NCBI RefSeq assembly: GCF_000152725.1
Contig: NZ_CH724131.1
Coordinates: 461,846 to 525,845 of the forward strand
Reading direction: 5' to 3'
Origin: Pseudooceanicola batsensis HTCC2597
GTDB lineage: Bacteria; Pseudomonadota; Alphaproteobacteria; Rhodobacterales; Rhodobacteraceae
Length of the DNA: 64,000 nt
Within the stretch, counting starts at the first letter, position 1, and each line of letters begins with the position of its first letter. The position numbers were made by a program, and so were the translations under genes. Under the pieces are notes generated by a model. That model was not told the DNA's origin and did no database searches. It worked only from the letters and a program-made list of their open reading frames with translations. This document shows positions 28,251-37,663 of the stretch, one piece after another.

Positions 28251-29251
28251 CCTTCGGCGCCACGATCCTCGACGCCGAGGGCACCCGCCTGACCGAGGAC
28301 GAAACGGCGTTCTTTCGCGAGGCCGACCCCTTCGGCTTCATCCTCTTCGCGCGCAACATCGCGGATGCGGATCAGTTGATGACGCTCTGCGACCAGATGC
28401 GCGAGGCGGTCGGCCGCGACGCCCCCATCCTGATCGACCAGGAGGGCGGCCGGGTGCAGCGCCTGCGTCCGCCGCTCGCGCGGGAGTGGGAGCCGCCGCT
28501 CGATTTCTCGCGCAGGGCGGGCGCCGCCGCGACCGAGGCGATGTACCTGCGCTATCTCATCACCGCACTGGAACTGCGCAGCTACGGGATCGACGTGAAC
28601 TGCGCGCCGATGGTCGACGTTCCGCGCCCTGAAACTCACGATTTCCTGACCGACCGCTGCTACGGCACCACTCCGGCCGAGGCGGCGGGGCTGGGCCGGG
28701 CGGTGGCCATGGGGCTCCAGGCGGGCGGCGTGCTGCCGGTGGTCAAGCACGTCCCCGGCCACGGCCTGGCCACGGCCGACAGCCACCATGACCTGCCGGT
28801 GGTCACGGCCCCCCGCGAGACGCTCGATGCCGTGGACTTCGCGCCGTTCAAGGTGCTGAACGACCTGCCGATGGCGATGACCGCCCATGTGGTCTACGAG
28901 GCGATCGACGAGCGTCCCGCGACACTCTCGCCCCGTGCGGTGCAGGTCATCCGCAACGACATCGGATTCGACGGGCTGCTGATGACCGACGACATCTCGA
29001 TGAAGGCGCTGGAGGGGTCGTATTCCGACATCACCCGCGGCTCGCTCGCGGCGGGCTGCGATGTCGTGCTGCTGTGCAACGCGACCCTGGCCGAACGAGC
29101 CGCGGTGGCCGACGCCGCCGGGCGCATGTCCTCGGCCGCGCAGGAGCGCGCGGACCGGGCGCTGGCCCTGCGCGATCAGGCAGCGGAGGTTGACATTCAG
29201 GCCGTCGAAGAGAAGCTTGAGGCTCTCTTGCACGGTCGGGACGATGGCTGA
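28247..29251 (+). CDS. nagZ: beta-N-acetylhexosaminidase
   Basis: A 334-residue GH3 enzyme that removes GlcNAc from anhydromuropeptides in the cytosol during cell-wall recycling. Family motifs: DPFGFILFARNIADADQL, PILIDQEGGRVQRLRPP, VVKHVPGHGLATADSHHDLP, which holds the NagZ-specific Asp-His loop, and GLLMTDDISMKAL with the nucleophile Asp. It starts within the stop of the SPOR gene, and its own end overlaps scpA by 8 bases, so the block is tightly coupled. Confidence 0.95.
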   Translation: MTFGATILDAEGTRLTEDETAFFREADPFGFILFARNIADADQLMTLCDQMREAVGRDAPILIDQEGGRVQRLRPPLAREWEPPLDFSRRAGAAATEAMYLRYLITALELRSYGIDVNCAPMVDVPRPETHDFLTDRCYGTTPAEAAGLGRAVAMGLQAGGVLPVVKHVPGHGLATADSHHDLPVVTAPRETLDAVDFAPFKVLNDLPMAMTAHVVYEAIDERPATLSPRAVQVIRNDIGFDGLLMTDDISMKALEGSYSDITRGSLAAGCDVVLLCNATLAERAAVADAAGRMSSAAQERADRALALRDQAAEVDIQAVEEKLEALLHGRDDG

Positions 29252-30038
29252 GGACGAGCACCGCGACGCATCTCTGAGCGTGAACGAACGCCTCGCCGCC
29301 GAGGCGCTCGTGGTGGATGTCGACGGATTCGAGGGCCCGCTCGACCTGCTGCTGAACCTTGCGCGGACCCAGAAGGTCGACCTGCTCAGGATCTCGGTTC
29401 TTCAGCTGGCTCGGCAGTACCTGTTCTTCGTCGAGAAGGCCAAGGAACTGCGGATCGAACTGGCCGCGGATTACCTGGTCATGGCGGCCTGGCTCGCCTT
29501 TCTCAAGAGCCGCCTGCTGCTGCCCCCCGACCCGGAGGAAGAGGGCCCCTCGGGCGAGGATCTGGCCGCGCACCTCGCCTTTCAGCTCGAGCGGCTGTCC
29601 GCGATGCGGGATGTGGCCGCGCGGCTGATGGCCCGCGACCGGCTGGGGCGCGATTTCTTTCCGCGCGGCATCCCCGAGGGGGTGGAACGCGTGCGCCGGG
29701 TGGAGTATTCGGCCAACCTGCTCGACCTCATGCAGGCCTACGCGCGGATCCGCACCCGCGACGAATTTCGCCCCTACGTGATGGATCGCGACAACGTCTT
29801 TACCATGGAACAGGCCCTGGATCGGATGCGCCACATGATCGGCTTTGCCGGAAGCTGGACCGACATCATGTCCTACATGCCGCAAGGCTGGGAAAGCGAC
29901 CCGGTCCGGCGCCGCTCGGCCACGGCCGCGACCTTCGCCGCCGCGCTGGAACTGGTCAAGGAAGGCCATGCCGAGCTGCGCCAATCCGAAACCTTCGCCC
30001 CGATCCAGCTGCGCCAGCGGACGAAACCGGATGACTGA
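29244..30038 (+). CDS. scpA: segregation and condensation protein A
   Basis: ScpA is the kleisin subunit of the SMC-ScpAB condensin. The 264-residue protein has the N-terminal SMC-binding region DVDGFEGPLDLLLNLARTQK and the helix LAADYLVMAAWLAFLKSRLLLP. The C-terminus is shorter than in Firmicutes, as in other alphaproteobacteria. The ATG lies 8 bases inside nagZ, and the stop is 8 bases inside scpB. SMC itself is not in the window. Confidence 0.94.
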   Translation: MAEDEHRDASLSVNERLAAEALVVDVDGFEGPLDLLLNLARTQKVDLLRISVLQLARQYLFFVEKAKELRIELAADYLVMAAWLAFLKSRLLLPPDPEEEGPSGEDLAAHLAFQLERLSAMRDVAARLMARDRLGRDFFPRGIPEGVERVRRVEYSANLLDLMQAYARIRTRDEFRPYVMDRDNVFTMEQALDRMRHMIGFAGSWTDIMSYMPQGWESDPVRRRSATAATFAAALELVKEGHAELRQSETFAPIQLRQRTKPDD

Positions 30039-30702
30039 CCAGACGCCCCCGCCCGGAACCCCGGCCAACGATTCCCTGTTCGAGACGCCCCCCATGGCCG
30101 AGCAGGAGCGCATGGTCGAGGCGATTCTCTTTGCCTCGGCCGAACCGGTGACGATCGGCGACATGAATGCGCGGATGCCCCATGGCTGCAACGCACTCGA
30201 GGCGGTGCGACACCTTCAGGCGCGTTACGAGGGGCGTGGAATCCGGGTCGTGCAGGTGGGGGATCAATGGGCGATCCGCACGGCACCCGATCTCGGCCAC
30301 CTGATGCAGAAGGAAACGGTCGAGACCCGCAAGCTGTCGCGCGCGGCCATCGAAACCCTGGCGATCATCGCCTATCATCAGCCCGTGACCCGCGCCGAGA
30401 TCGAAGAGATCCGCGGCGTCTCGGTGTCGCGCGGAACGATCGATCTGCTGATCGAGATGGGCTGGATCCGTTTTGGCCGCCGCCGCATGACGCCGGGCCG
30501 CCCTGTGACCTTCGTGGTCACGGCGACGTTTCTCGACCATTTCGGGCTCGAGACGGCGCGCGATCTGCCGGGACTCAAGGAACTGCGCGAGGCCGGGCTG
30601 CTGGACAATCGTCCGCCGCCGGGGTTCGGCAATCTGGACGAGGACGGGGACGACGGCGAACACGACGCGGACGAGGGCCAGGACGACATGTTCGAGGAGT
30701 GA
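30031..30702 (+). CDS. scpB: segregation and condensation protein B
   Basis: A 223-residue ScpB with tandem winged-helix domains, which bridges ScpA in the condensin complex. Clear segments are MVEAILFASAEPVTIGDM, the AAIETLAIIAYHQPVTRAEIEEIRG helix region (residues about 110-133) and GWIRFGRRRMTPGRPV. An acidic tail (DEDGDDGEHDADEGQDD) closes the protein. A small basic gene begins 4 bases after its stop. Confidence 0.95.
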   Translation: MTDQTPPPGTPANDSLFETPPMAEQERMVEAILFASAEPVTIGDMNARMPHGCNALEAVRHLQARYEGRGIRVVQVGDQWAIRTAPDLGHLMQKETVETRKLSRAAIETLAIIAYHQPVTRAEIEEIRGVSVSRGTIDLLIEMGWIRFGRRRMTPGRPVTFVVTATFLDHFGLETARDLPGLKELREAGLLDNRPPPGFGNLDEDGDDGEHDADEGQDDMFEE

Positions 30703-30706
30703 CGAA

Positions 30707-30886
30707 GTGAATGCAGAGCGACTGATCCGGATGATCCTGCGCCGCGTGCTGTCTCGCGGCCTGAAGGCCGGCATGGGCCGTATGGCAAAAGGCGACGGGC
30801 AGGGGCCGCAGTCGAAACGGGCGCGTCAGACCGCGCGCCGCGCCCGCAAGGCCGCCCGGCTCATGCGGCGGAATGGTCGGCTCTAG
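30707..30886 (+). CDS. 59-residue highly basic protein
   Basis: A GTG at 30707, four bases after the scpB stop and preceded by GAGGAGTGACGAA, opens a 59-residue frame. It starts with an amphipathic segment (NAERLIRMILRRVLSRG) and ends in an Arg/Ala/Lys-rich tail (KRARQTARRARKAARLMRRN). About a third of the residues are Arg or Lys. The position and ribosome site support translation with scpAB. It could bind nucleic acid, but no family is recognised. Its 3' end overlaps the convergent MFS gene by 26 bases. Confidence 0.65.
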   Translation: MNAERLIRMILRRVLSRGLKAGMGRMAKGDGQGPQSKRARQTARRARKAARLMRRNGRL

Positions 30887-32006
30887 GCGCGGTCAGGCTC
30901 TCCGCCACCGCCGCCGCCACACAGAGCGCCGACAGCAGGTTGCACAGAGCCAGCCCGCCGTATTCGTAGGCGGGCCGGAAGGCCAGCGCGCCACCCGTGA
31001 CGGCAAGGTAGGTCACCGCCGAATTCAGCCCCAGCACCGCCCCGCGTTGCGACACGTCGAGCGAGGCCAGCCGCGAGACCACGAAGTTCAGGCCGAGGTG
31101 CTGAACGATCCCCCAGCACAGCGCGATGAGCGTCAGTGCCACGAAGATGCCGCCGAAGGCGAGCTGGGCGAGGTAGACCGCCGTGAGACCCGCAAAGGAG
31201 AGCGCCCCCGCCTGGCTCTGCGGCAGGCGGTCGACATACTTGTCGATCAGCGCCGCCAGCCCGAACCCGGTGCCGTAGAAGAGCGTGACCACGCCGGCCC
31301 AGTCGGGGCCGCGGCCGAGCGCGTCATGCACATGGGCGCCGATGAAGGCATAGGTGCCGTAGAACCCCAGCATGAGCGCGCCCGCCGCGAAGAGCCCGCG
31401 CCAGATGCCGGGCACGCGCAGGGCGGTCAGCGGCGAGGTCGGCCGCGCCGACGACAGGTCGACGGTCAGGTCGATCCGGTGCATCGCGATGAAAACACCA
31501 ATGATTGCAACGGCAAGTACGGCGTAAACCGCACGCCATCCCGCGAACTCCGCCAGGAACCCGGACCCCGCGACCCCGGCCACCAGCGCCAGTGTCCAGC
31601 CCGAGAGAACAAGCCCCATGCTCCGCTTTTCCTGCCCCTTGGGGCCGAGCTGCGGCGCCAGCGCATAGATCGCCGGGATCGCCATGCCCGCGCCGATGCC
31701 GCCGACCCCCTGCGCCAGCGTGAGCGCCCATTTCGTCGGGGCGACGACCGAGGCGATCATCGAGGCCAGCACGATCAGCACCGCGTGATAGAGGGCCCGG
31801 TGCGCCCCGATGACATCGGCCCGCGGCGCGAGAAGGATCGCCGAAATCGCCGTGGTTACACCGTAAGCCGCCGCGGCCTGGACGATATCGGCCGGATCGC
31901 CGCCCAGATCGGCCGCGACCGCCCCGGTGATCGGAGCGAGAACCATGGAATTCGCCCCGACCACGGCAATGGCAGCGGTCAGCAGGGTAATGGGTGGCGA
32001 CAACAT
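30861..32006 (-). CDS. MFS transporter
   Basis: A 381-residue membrane protein with about 12 helices. Recognisable segments are MLSPPITLLTAAIAVVGANS as helix 1, GVGGIGAGMAIPAIYALAPQ and the inter-helix loop GPKGQEKRSMGLVLSGWTLA. It looks like a DHA1-type drug or metabolite exporter, but the substrate cannot be told. I chose the ATG at 32006; an in-frame TTG at 32054 overlapping the upstream dCTP deaminase stop is an alternative that would add 16 residues and couple the two genes. Confidence 0.86.
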   Translation of the reverse strand: MLSPPITLLTAAIAVVGANSMVLAPITGAVAADLGGDPADIVQAAAAYGVTTAISAILLAPRADVIGAHRALYHAVLIVLASMIASVVAPTKWALTLAQGVGGIGAGMAIPAIYALAPQLGPKGQEKRSMGLVLSGWTLALVAGVAGSGFLAEFAGWRAVYAVLAVAIIGVFIAMHRIDLTVDLSSARPTSPLTALRVPGIWRGLFAAGALMLGFYGTYAFIGAHVHDALGRGPDWAGVVTLFYGTGFGLAALIDKYVDRLPQSQAGALSFAGLTAVYLAQLAFGGIFVALTLIALCWGIVQHLGLNFVVSRLASLDVSQRGAVLGLNSAVTYLAVTGGALAFRPAYEYGGLALCNLLSALCVAAAVAESLTAPRADHSAA

Positions 32007-32050
32007 ATCGTTATTTTTCTGAGACTTGTAAGATGGACTTGAGAAACGGG

Positions 32051-33127
32051 TCAAGCGGACCTGAAATGCTTGGAAAGCTTCAGCCCCTGGCCCTGGTAGT
32101 TCGAGGAGAGCCCGTCGCCATAGAGCGTTTCCGGCTCGGCCATCATGCGTTCATAGACCAGCCGCCCGACGACCTGACCGTGTTCCAGCACGAAGGGCGC
32201 CTCGTGGCACCGCACCTCGAGGACGCCGCGCGATCCGGCCCCGCCCGCCGCGTCGTGGCCGAAACCCGGGTCGAAGAATCCCGCGTAATGCACCCGGAAT
32301 TCCCCCACCATGGCGAGATAGGGCGCCATCTCTGCGGCATGATCCGGAGGGATGGTCACCGCCTCGCGGCTGACGAGAATGTAGAAGGCACCGGGATCGA
32401 GGATGATCCGGCTGTCGGTCGTTCGGACTTCGTCCCAGAAGTCGCCGATTTCGTAATGGTTTAGGCGGTCAAGATCGACCACTCCGGCATGTGGCTTCGC
32501 GCGATACCCGACGATGTCGTCTGCGCCGGACTTGAGATCGACGGAAAAGCCCAGCCCGTCCTCGATCACCGGTGTCCCGTCCACCAGCGGCGTTCTGAGG
32601 TGCAGCGCCCGCAACTGCGCATCCGTCAGACGCGCGCCCCCGGCGCGGAACCGGATCTGGTTCAGGCGCATGCCGGAACGGACGAGAACCGAGAAACTGC
32701 GCGGGCAGATCTCGGCATAGAGGGGACCGGAATAGCCCGGCGGGATGCGGTCGAATTCCTTGCCGCCGTCCACGATCGCGCGGGTCAGCAGGTCGAGGCG
32801 CCCGGTCGAGCTCTTGGCATTCGCCACCGCCTGCACCGCCCCGGGAAGCTTCAGGCTTTCCATCAACGGCACCACGTAGACGCACCCCTTTTCCAGCACC
32901 GCCCCCTCGGAGAGGTCAATGCGGTGCATCTCGAACTCGGCCAGCCGGTCGGCGACGGTGCGGTCCTCTCCGGCGAGGAACGAGGCCCGGACCCGATAGG
33001 CCGTGCTGCCGAGCCGCAGGTCGATGCTGGCCGGCTGGATCTGCTCTTCTGTGATGGTTTCGTCGGCGGCAATCTCGCCCCGGTCGATCATGTTGCGAAG
33101 GTGCTGGCTGGGAATGATGCCGGTCAT
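32051..33127 (-). CDS. dcd: 2'-deoxycytidine 5'-triphosphate deaminase, long two-domain form
   Basis: A 358-residue protein, about twice the length of E. coli Dcd, with two dUTPase-like halves. The first contains ASIDLRLGSTAYRVRAS and AVANAKSSTGRLDLLTRAI, with the Ser-Ser/Gly-Arg active-site motif. The second contains YRAKPHAGVVDLDR, DPGAFYILVSREAVTIPP and HYAGFFDPGFG. The long form is common in alphaproteobacteria. It converts dCTP to dUTP for thymidylate synthesis. It is divergent from the SpoIIAA-like gene across 242 bases. Confidence 0.9.
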   Translation of the reverse strand: MTGIIPSQHLRNMIDRGEIAADETITEEQIQPASIDLRLGSTAYRVRASFLAGEDRTVADRLAEFEMHRIDLSEGAVLEKGCVYVVPLMESLKLPGAVQAVANAKSSTGRLDLLTRAIVDGGKEFDRIPPGYSGPLYAEICPRSFSVLVRSGMRLNQIRFRAGGARLTDAQLRALHLRTPLVDGTPVIEDGLGFSVDLKSGADDIVGYRAKPHAGVVDLDRLNHYEIGDFWDEVRTTDSRIILDPGAFYILVSREAVTIPPDHAAEMAPYLAMVGEFRVHYAGFFDPGFGHDAAGGAGSRGVLEVRCHEAPFVLEHGQVVGRLVYERMMAEPETLYGDGLSSNYQGQGLKLSKHFRSA

Positions 33128-33369
33128 GGTTTCTCCTGCGCGGTCGCGGGGACGTTACGCTGCGAATCCGGCAAAGGGAAGGCGGGGCAGGGCCTCGGGA
33201 CCGTCCGTCTTTCACGGGTTGCGGACAGGCAGAGCCATCGGCGCGGCGCCCCCCGGCGATGCCTGGCGTCTGACCGGAAACCGCCGCTGCCGCGTTGACC
33301 TGCGGCGCGCGGACCCCATCTAAGTCGCGGGGCCTTATTCCCGGGCCCCGTCGCTCAAAGGGGGGCAGG

Positions 33370-34137
33370 ATGATCTCGCTCGATACCGCGCAACCGCCAT
33401 TGTTCCGGGTCACTGTCTCGGGCGACGTCACGCGAGAGGAGGTCAGGGACTTCTACCGCCGGTTCAAGCCCGCGCTGGATGCCGCCGAACGTGTCGGGAT
33501 ATGTGTCGACATGACCGGTTTCACGGATATCTCCGGCGGCGCCATGCTCGAGGACATCGTCGAGGAGCTCGGTCTGCTCGACGACCTCCGCAAGATGCCG
33601 CGCGCTGCCGTCGTGACCGGAAACCGCACGCTGGCCGGCGCGGTCCGCTACCTCAATCCGGTCGTTCCGCGCATCGAGATGCGCAGCTTCCTGCCCGGCG
33701 AGGCCGCCGAGGCCGAGGCCTGGGCCCGCGATCTGCCCGCTGCCGCGCGTCGGCCCGGGCTGACCCGCATCGACAGCGGCCATGCCGACGTGCTGGCCTT
33801 CGAACTCGACGGCTACATGGACGAAGAGGACGTCGAGGTCATCCTGCGCCCCTTCCGCGAGCGGATCGATCGTGGCGGCAAGTTCAACGCGCTCGCCCGG
33901 CTGAAACATTTCGCTGGGTTCGATCCCGAGATCGTGTTCGACCGGGCGCTGCTCGGCATGAAGTGGGACGCGATCCGGACGCTGCACCGCTATGCCATCG
34001 TGACGGACCAGGCCTGGGTCCGGCCCTTCGCCGGCTTCGCCCGCATGGTTGGCGATGTCGACGTGAAGATATTCCCGATGGCCGAGGAAGAGGCCGCCTG
34101 GGACTGGGTGCGGGAACCGGTGCCGCAACCGCTCTGA
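33370..34137 (+). CDS. tandem SpoIIAA-like (STAS-type) protein
   Basis: A 255-residue soluble protein with two copies of the SpoIIAA-like fold. The first (about 1-125) has FRVTVSGDVTREEVRDFYRR and VGICVDMTGFTDISGGAM. The second (about 135-250) has VLAFELDGYMDEEDVEVILR, DRALLGMKWDAIRTLHRYAI and FARMVGDVDVKIFPM. The second half matches the pattern of stand-alone SpoIIAA-like proteins of unknown function, which may bind lipids or membranes. AGGGGGGCAG precedes the ATG. No sigma or anti-sigma partner is near. Confidence 0.8.
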   Translation: MISLDTAQPPLFRVTVSGDVTREEVRDFYRRFKPALDAAERVGICVDMTGFTDISGGAMLEDIVEELGLLDDLRKMPRAAVVTGNRTLAGAVRYLNPVVPRIEMRSFLPGEAAEAEAWARDLPAAARRPGLTRIDSGHADVLAFELDGYMDEEDVEVILRPFRERIDRGGKFNALARLKHFAGFDPEIVFDRALLGMKWDAIRTLHRYAIVTDQAWVRPFAGFARMVGDVDVKIFPMAEEEAAWDWVREPVPQPL

Positions 34138-34160
34138 GCGTGCGGGCCCCTGTTGGCCCC

Positions 34161-34193
34161 GCGTCAATCCGGGCCCGGCCCGAGCACGACGCG
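34161..34193. repeat. degenerate extragenic palindrome
   Basis: GCGTCAATCCGGGCCCGGCC followed by CGAGCACGACGC resembles the palindromic unit seen near 25.2 kb and at 1.45 kb. It lies 24 bases after the SpoIIAA-like gene and is followed by AAAAAAA, so on the plus strand it is not a T-tailed terminator. The rest of the 171-base gap up to the tRNA shows nothing else that I can support. Confidence 0.4.
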
Positions 34194-34308
34194 GCAAAAA
34201 AACGCTCCGGACGACCGGGAGAACCCGAGGTCGAGCCCGAGGTTGACGGCGCGCATGATGCGCCGAGCGGCCACGAGAGCCACCGTCGGAACCACCAATG
34301 TGATGAAA

Positions 34309-34385
34309 TGGTCGGGCTAGCAGGACTTGAACCTGCGACCTTCCGTCCCCCAGACGGACGCGCTACCAGGCTGCGCTATAGCCCG
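34309..34385 (-). tRNA. tRNA-Pro (anticodon GGG)
   Basis: A complete 77-base cloverleaf on the minus strand with encoded CCA. The acceptor stem is CGGGCTA/TAGCCCG, the D arm GCGC/GCGC, the anticodon stem TCCGT/ACGGA with loop CTGGGGG (anticodon GGG), and the T arm GCAGG/CCTGC with loop TTCAAGT. All stems pair without mismatch. It reads proline codons CCC and CCU. It stands alone downstream of merR, on the same strand. Confidence 0.97.
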
Positions 34386-34455
34386 ACGGTCCGGCTTACA
34401 TATCCGATCTGGCGCGGGGAACAAGGGGAAATCTGACCGATCCGCCGGATTCGAT

Positions 34456-35079
34456 TCAGGCGCTCTGCCGCTCGAGCCAGTCGTGCAGGCGCTGCGCCAA
34501 CTGGCGGACCTGCCGGGCGTCCTCCGGGGCCAGCGGGGTCTTGCGGCGCAGGGCAAGCGGCAGGGCCGTGTCCACCTTGGCAGCCGTGGCCGGCGCGGGG
34601 GCCATGGCGGTCACTGGCGCGCGCGGCGCAGCCGGCTCCGGCGCCCGGCCCCTGGTTTCCGGCGCGGGGGCGGGGGGCGCCGCCGGGGCCTCGGGCGCCT
34701 TTGCAGGGATGGCAGGCTCCGGCGCAGGGTCATGCGCCGCCTCGGGCCGGCCGACGCCCTTGGCCCGGCCGTCCATCGCGTCGCGCACCGCCGCCGTCAC
34801 CGCATCGAGCGGCTGCGAGAGCGCGGCCACATGCGCCACCCCCTTCTCGCGCAGGAGCTTCTGCACGCCCTTGATGGTCATCCCGTCCTCGTGCAGCAGC
34901 TTCTTGATGCCGCCCAGCAATTCCATGTCCGAGGGACGGTAGTAGCGCCGGCCGCCGGCCCGTTTGACCGGTTTCACCTGCGTGAACTTGCTCTCCCAGA
35001 ATCGCAGCACATGCGCCGGAGTGTCCAGCCACTCCGACACTTCGCTGATGGTCCGGAACGCATCTGCGGATTTGGCCAT
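34456..35079 (-). CDS. MerR family transcriptional regulator
   Basis: A 207-residue protein. The N-terminal winged helix ([20 protein letters not shown], then [13 protein letters not shown]) is followed by the short dimer helix [14 protein letters not shown]. The rest is a low-complexity Ala/Pro-rich linker and a short helical tail ([16 protein letters not shown]). No metal-binding cysteines are present. This long-tailed MerR type is regularly found after ihfA in Rhodobacterales. It lies 14 bases after ihfA and is probably co-transcribed. The target is unknown. Confidence 0.9.
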   Translation of the reverse strand: MAKSADAFRTISEVSEWLDTPAHVLRFWESKFTQVKPVKRAGGRRYYRPSDMELLGGIKKLLHEDGMTIKGVQKLLREKGVAHVAALSQPLDAVTAAVRDAMDGRAKGVGRPEAAHDPAPEPAIPAKAPEAPAAPPAPAPETRGRAPEPAAPRAPVTAMAPAPATAAKVDTALPLALRRKTPLAPEDARQVRQLAQRLHDWLERQSA

Positions 35080-35093
35080 GACGGCGAAGGTCC

Positions 35094-35396
35094 TTATTTG
35101 CGGTTGCCGTCGGCCACGCGGTCTTTCATCAGGTGCGAGGGGCGGAAGGTCAGCACACGGCGCGGGCTGATCGGCACTTCTTCGCCGGTCTTCGGATTGC
35201 GGCCGACCCGGGCCGCCTTGTCCCGCACCGAGAAGGTCCCGAACGAGGAGATCTTGACCTGTTCGCCGCGCACCAGCGCGTCTGACATGTGGGTCAGCAC
35301 GGATTCGACAAGCTGGGCTGAATCATTTCTCGACAGACCGACTTCGCGGAACACGGCCTCGCTCAGGTCCAGTCTCGTCAGAGTCGTTTCGCCCAT
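35094..35396 (-). CDS. ihfA: integration host factor subunit alpha
   Basis: IHF-alpha pairs with IHF-beta to bend DNA at specific sites. The 100-residue protein has the HU/IHF fold: [20 protein letters not shown], then [20 protein letters not shown], and the DNA-inserting beta arm with [20 protein letters not shown], where the Pro sits at the intercalation tip. The ATG at 35396 matches the family N-terminus. fabH and plsX lie upstream on the same strand, with a 138-base gap after fabH that may contain a promoter. Confidence 0.95.
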   Translation of the reverse strand: MGETTLTRLDLSEAVFREVGLSRNDSAQLVESVLTHMSDALVRGEQVKISSFGTFSVRDKAARVGRNPKTGEEVPISPRRVLTFRPSHLMKDRVADGNRK

Positions 35397-35534
35397 GGCC
35401 AGTCCTCCCGCTCGCGCCAAACTGCCGACGCATATGTGCACTTGCTCGGGGCATCCTGCGCCGCGGAGTATTCCGAGTCAATATCAAGCACTTGAGCGGG
35501 AATGGTCACCGGTCTGTCCGGCGGGCGGCGCTGT

Positions 35535-36509
35535 CTACCAGCGCATCACCACGGCGCCCCAGGCCAAACCGCCGCCGATCGCCTCGGCGACCAGGAGGTC
35601 GCCGGACCGGATCTTGCCCTCGGTCACGCCGACCGACAGCGCCAGCGGAATCGAGGCGGCCGAGGTGTTGCCATGGTCCTGCACGGTCACGATGACCTTT
35701 TCCATGGGCAGGCCCATCTTCTTGGCCGTGCCCTGGATGATCCGGATGTTGGCCTGGTGCGGAACGATCCAGTCGACATCCGCGCCCGTCAGATGCGCCT
35801 TGGCCAGGGCCGCGTCGGCTGTCTCGGTCAGCTTGGCCACCGCCTGCCGGAAGAGCGGGTTGCCCTGCATCCGCAGCTTGCCCGCCGTCCCGGAGGTCGA
35901 GACGCCGCCGTCGACATAGAGCATGTCACGATATTTGCCGTCGGAATTGAGATCGACGGACAGGATGCCCCGGTCGTCGCTTTTCCCGGTGCCGGTCCGC
36001 GCCTCGAGCACCAGCGCGCCGGCACCGTCGCCGAAGAGTACGCAGGTGGCCCGGTCCTCCCAGTCCATGATGCGCGAGAAGGTCTCGGCCCCGATCACCA
36101 GCACCCGCTCGGCCTGGCCCGAGAGGATCATGCCGTTGGCATTGGCCAGCGCGAAGATGAACCCGGCGCAGACGGCCTGCACGTCGTAGGCGAAGCCCCG
36201 CGTCATGCCGAGCCCCTCCTGCACCATCGTGCCGACGGAGGGGAAGGTCAGATCGGGGGTCGAGGTCGCGACGATCACCGCGTCGATGTCGTCGGGTGCG
36301 AGCCTGGCCATCTGCAGCGCCTGTTCGGCCGCCCGGACCGCCATCTGGCTCGTCGTTTCGTCCTCGGCCGCAAAGTGCCGACGTTCGATCCCCGATCGCG
36401 TGCGGATCCATTCGTCCGTCGTGTCGAGGGTCTTTTCGAATTCGCTGTTGGGGACGACCCGTTCGGGCAGGTAATGCCCGATCCCGGTCGGAACGGCGCG
36501 CACAGTCAT
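35535..36509 (-). CDS. fabH: 3-oxoacyl-ACP synthase III
   Basis: FabH condenses acetyl-CoA with malonyl-ACP to start fatty-acid synthesis. The 324-residue protein has the catalytic Cys in DVQAVCAGFIFALANA, the His in VDWIVPHQANIRIIQGTAKK, and the Asn in VQDHGNTSAASIPLAL. The N-terminus MTVRAVPTGIGHYLPERVV is typical. Its ATG overlaps the plsX stop (ATGA), so the two are coupled, as in many bacteria. Confidence 0.97.
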   Translation of the reverse strand: MTVRAVPTGIGHYLPERVVPNSEFEKTLDTTDEWIRTRSGIERRHFAAEDETTSQMAVRAAEQALQMARLAPDDIDAVIVATSTPDLTFPSVGTMVQEGLGMTRGFAYDVQAVCAGFIFALANANGMILSGQAERVLVIGAETFSRIMDWEDRATCVLFGDGAGALVLEARTGTGKSDDRGILSVDLNSDGKYRDMLYVDGGVSTSGTAGKLRMQGNPLFRQAVAKLTETADAALAKAHLTGADVDWIVPHQANIRIIQGTAKKMGLPMEKVIVTVQDHGNTSAASIPLALSVGVTEGKIRSGDLLVAEAIGGGLAWGAVVMRW

Positions 36510-37636
36510 TCAGCCACCTTGGTTTCTTCTGTGGCATCCTGTTCCGGCAATCCCGCAGATGCAACCCGCGCCTTGATCTTGTTCGTCAAATCCTGCTGAG
36601 CGAGCTGGAAGGCCAGCTTGACCGCCGCCGCCACACCGGTCGCATCGGCCGACCCGTGAGATTTCACCACCGTGCCGTTCAGCCCGAGGAACACGCCGCC
36701 GTTGACGCGGCGCGGGTCGATCCGCTTCTGCAGGCGTTGCAGCGACGTCAGGGCCAGCAGCGCCGCGATGCGCGAAAGGGGCGAGAACTTGAACGCCTCC
36801 TTCAGCAGGTCGCCGATCAGCTTGGCCGTGCCCTCGCCGGTCTTGATCGCCACGTTGCCGGTGAAACCGTCGGTCACGATCACGTCGCAGGAATCGCCCG
36901 GAATGTCGCCGCCCTCGACGAAACCCACGAAATCGAAATGCGCCCCCGGGGCGGCGCGCTCGATCAGGTCATGCGCGGCCTTCAGCTCGGCCCGGCCCTT
37001 GTTTTCTTCGGTGCCGACGTTGAGCAGCCCGATGCGCGGACGCTCCAGACGCATGCCGTTGCGCGCGTAGGAGGCCCCCATCAGCGCGAATTGCAGCAGG
37101 TCCTCTTCGTCCGCGCGGACATCCGCGCCGACGTCCAGCATGACGTTGAACCCCGAGGGGTTGCGCGAGGGCCAGAGCACGGCGATGGCGGGACGGTTCA
37201 CGCCGGGGATCTTGCGCAGCCGGATCATCGACAGCGCCATCAGCGCGCCGGTGTTGCCGCAGGACACCGCCACCTTGGCCTCGCCGTTGCGCACCGATTC
37301 CAGGGTGGACCACATCGAGGTGCCCTTGCCGTGGCGCATCACCTGGCTGGGCTTGTCGTCCATGCGGACGACGCCCTCGGCGTCGCGGATCTCGACCCGG
37401 CCGCGCAGCTGCCTGCGTTTCTGGACAAGACGCGTCAGCACGGCTTTCGGGCCGTGCAGGATGAAGCCGATCTCGGGGTTCTTCTTGGCAGAACGCGCGA
37501 TCCCCGCCACAACGGCATTGGGGCCGCGGTCGCCCCCCATGGCATCCACGGAGATGACGATGCGGCCCTGTCCGACCGGAGTCGCGTCGGCTCCGGTCGA
37601 GGGTCCCGCTGGCGTCTGGCTGTGCGCGTCGCTCAT
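36506..37636 (-). CDS. plsX: phosphate acyltransferase PlsX
   Basis: PlsX makes acyl-phosphate from acyl-ACP for phospholipid synthesis. The 376-residue protein has a short polar N-terminal extension (about 25 residues), then IVISVDAMGGDRGPNAVVAG, GTSMWSTLESVRNGEAKVAV, VSCGNTGALMALSMIRLRKI, and the C-terminal DVIVTDGFTGNVAIKTGEG. The rpmF gene lies 27 bases upstream, giving the conserved rpmF-plsX-fabH order. Confidence 0.96.
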   Translation of the reverse strand: MSDAHSQTPAGPSTGADATPVGQGRIVISVDAMGGDRGPNAVVAGIARSAKKNPEIGFILHGPKAVLTRLVQKRRQLRGRVEIRDAEGVVRMDDKPSQVMRHGKGTSMWSTLESVRNGEAKVAVSCGNTGALMALSMIRLRKIPGVNRPAIAVLWPSRNPSGFNVMLDVGADVRADEEDLLQFALMGASYARNGMRLERPRIGLLNVGTEENKGRAELKAAHDLIERAAPGAHFDFVGFVEGGDIPGDSCDVIVTDGFTGNVAIKTGEGTAKLIGDLLKEAFKFSPLSRIAALLALTSLQRLQKRIDPRRVNGGVFLGLNGTVVKSHGSADATGVAAAVKLAFQLAQQDLTNKIKARVASAGLPEQDATEETKVAE

Positions 37637-37663
37637 GCGGGTCTGTCCGATCGTGCCGTGCGT

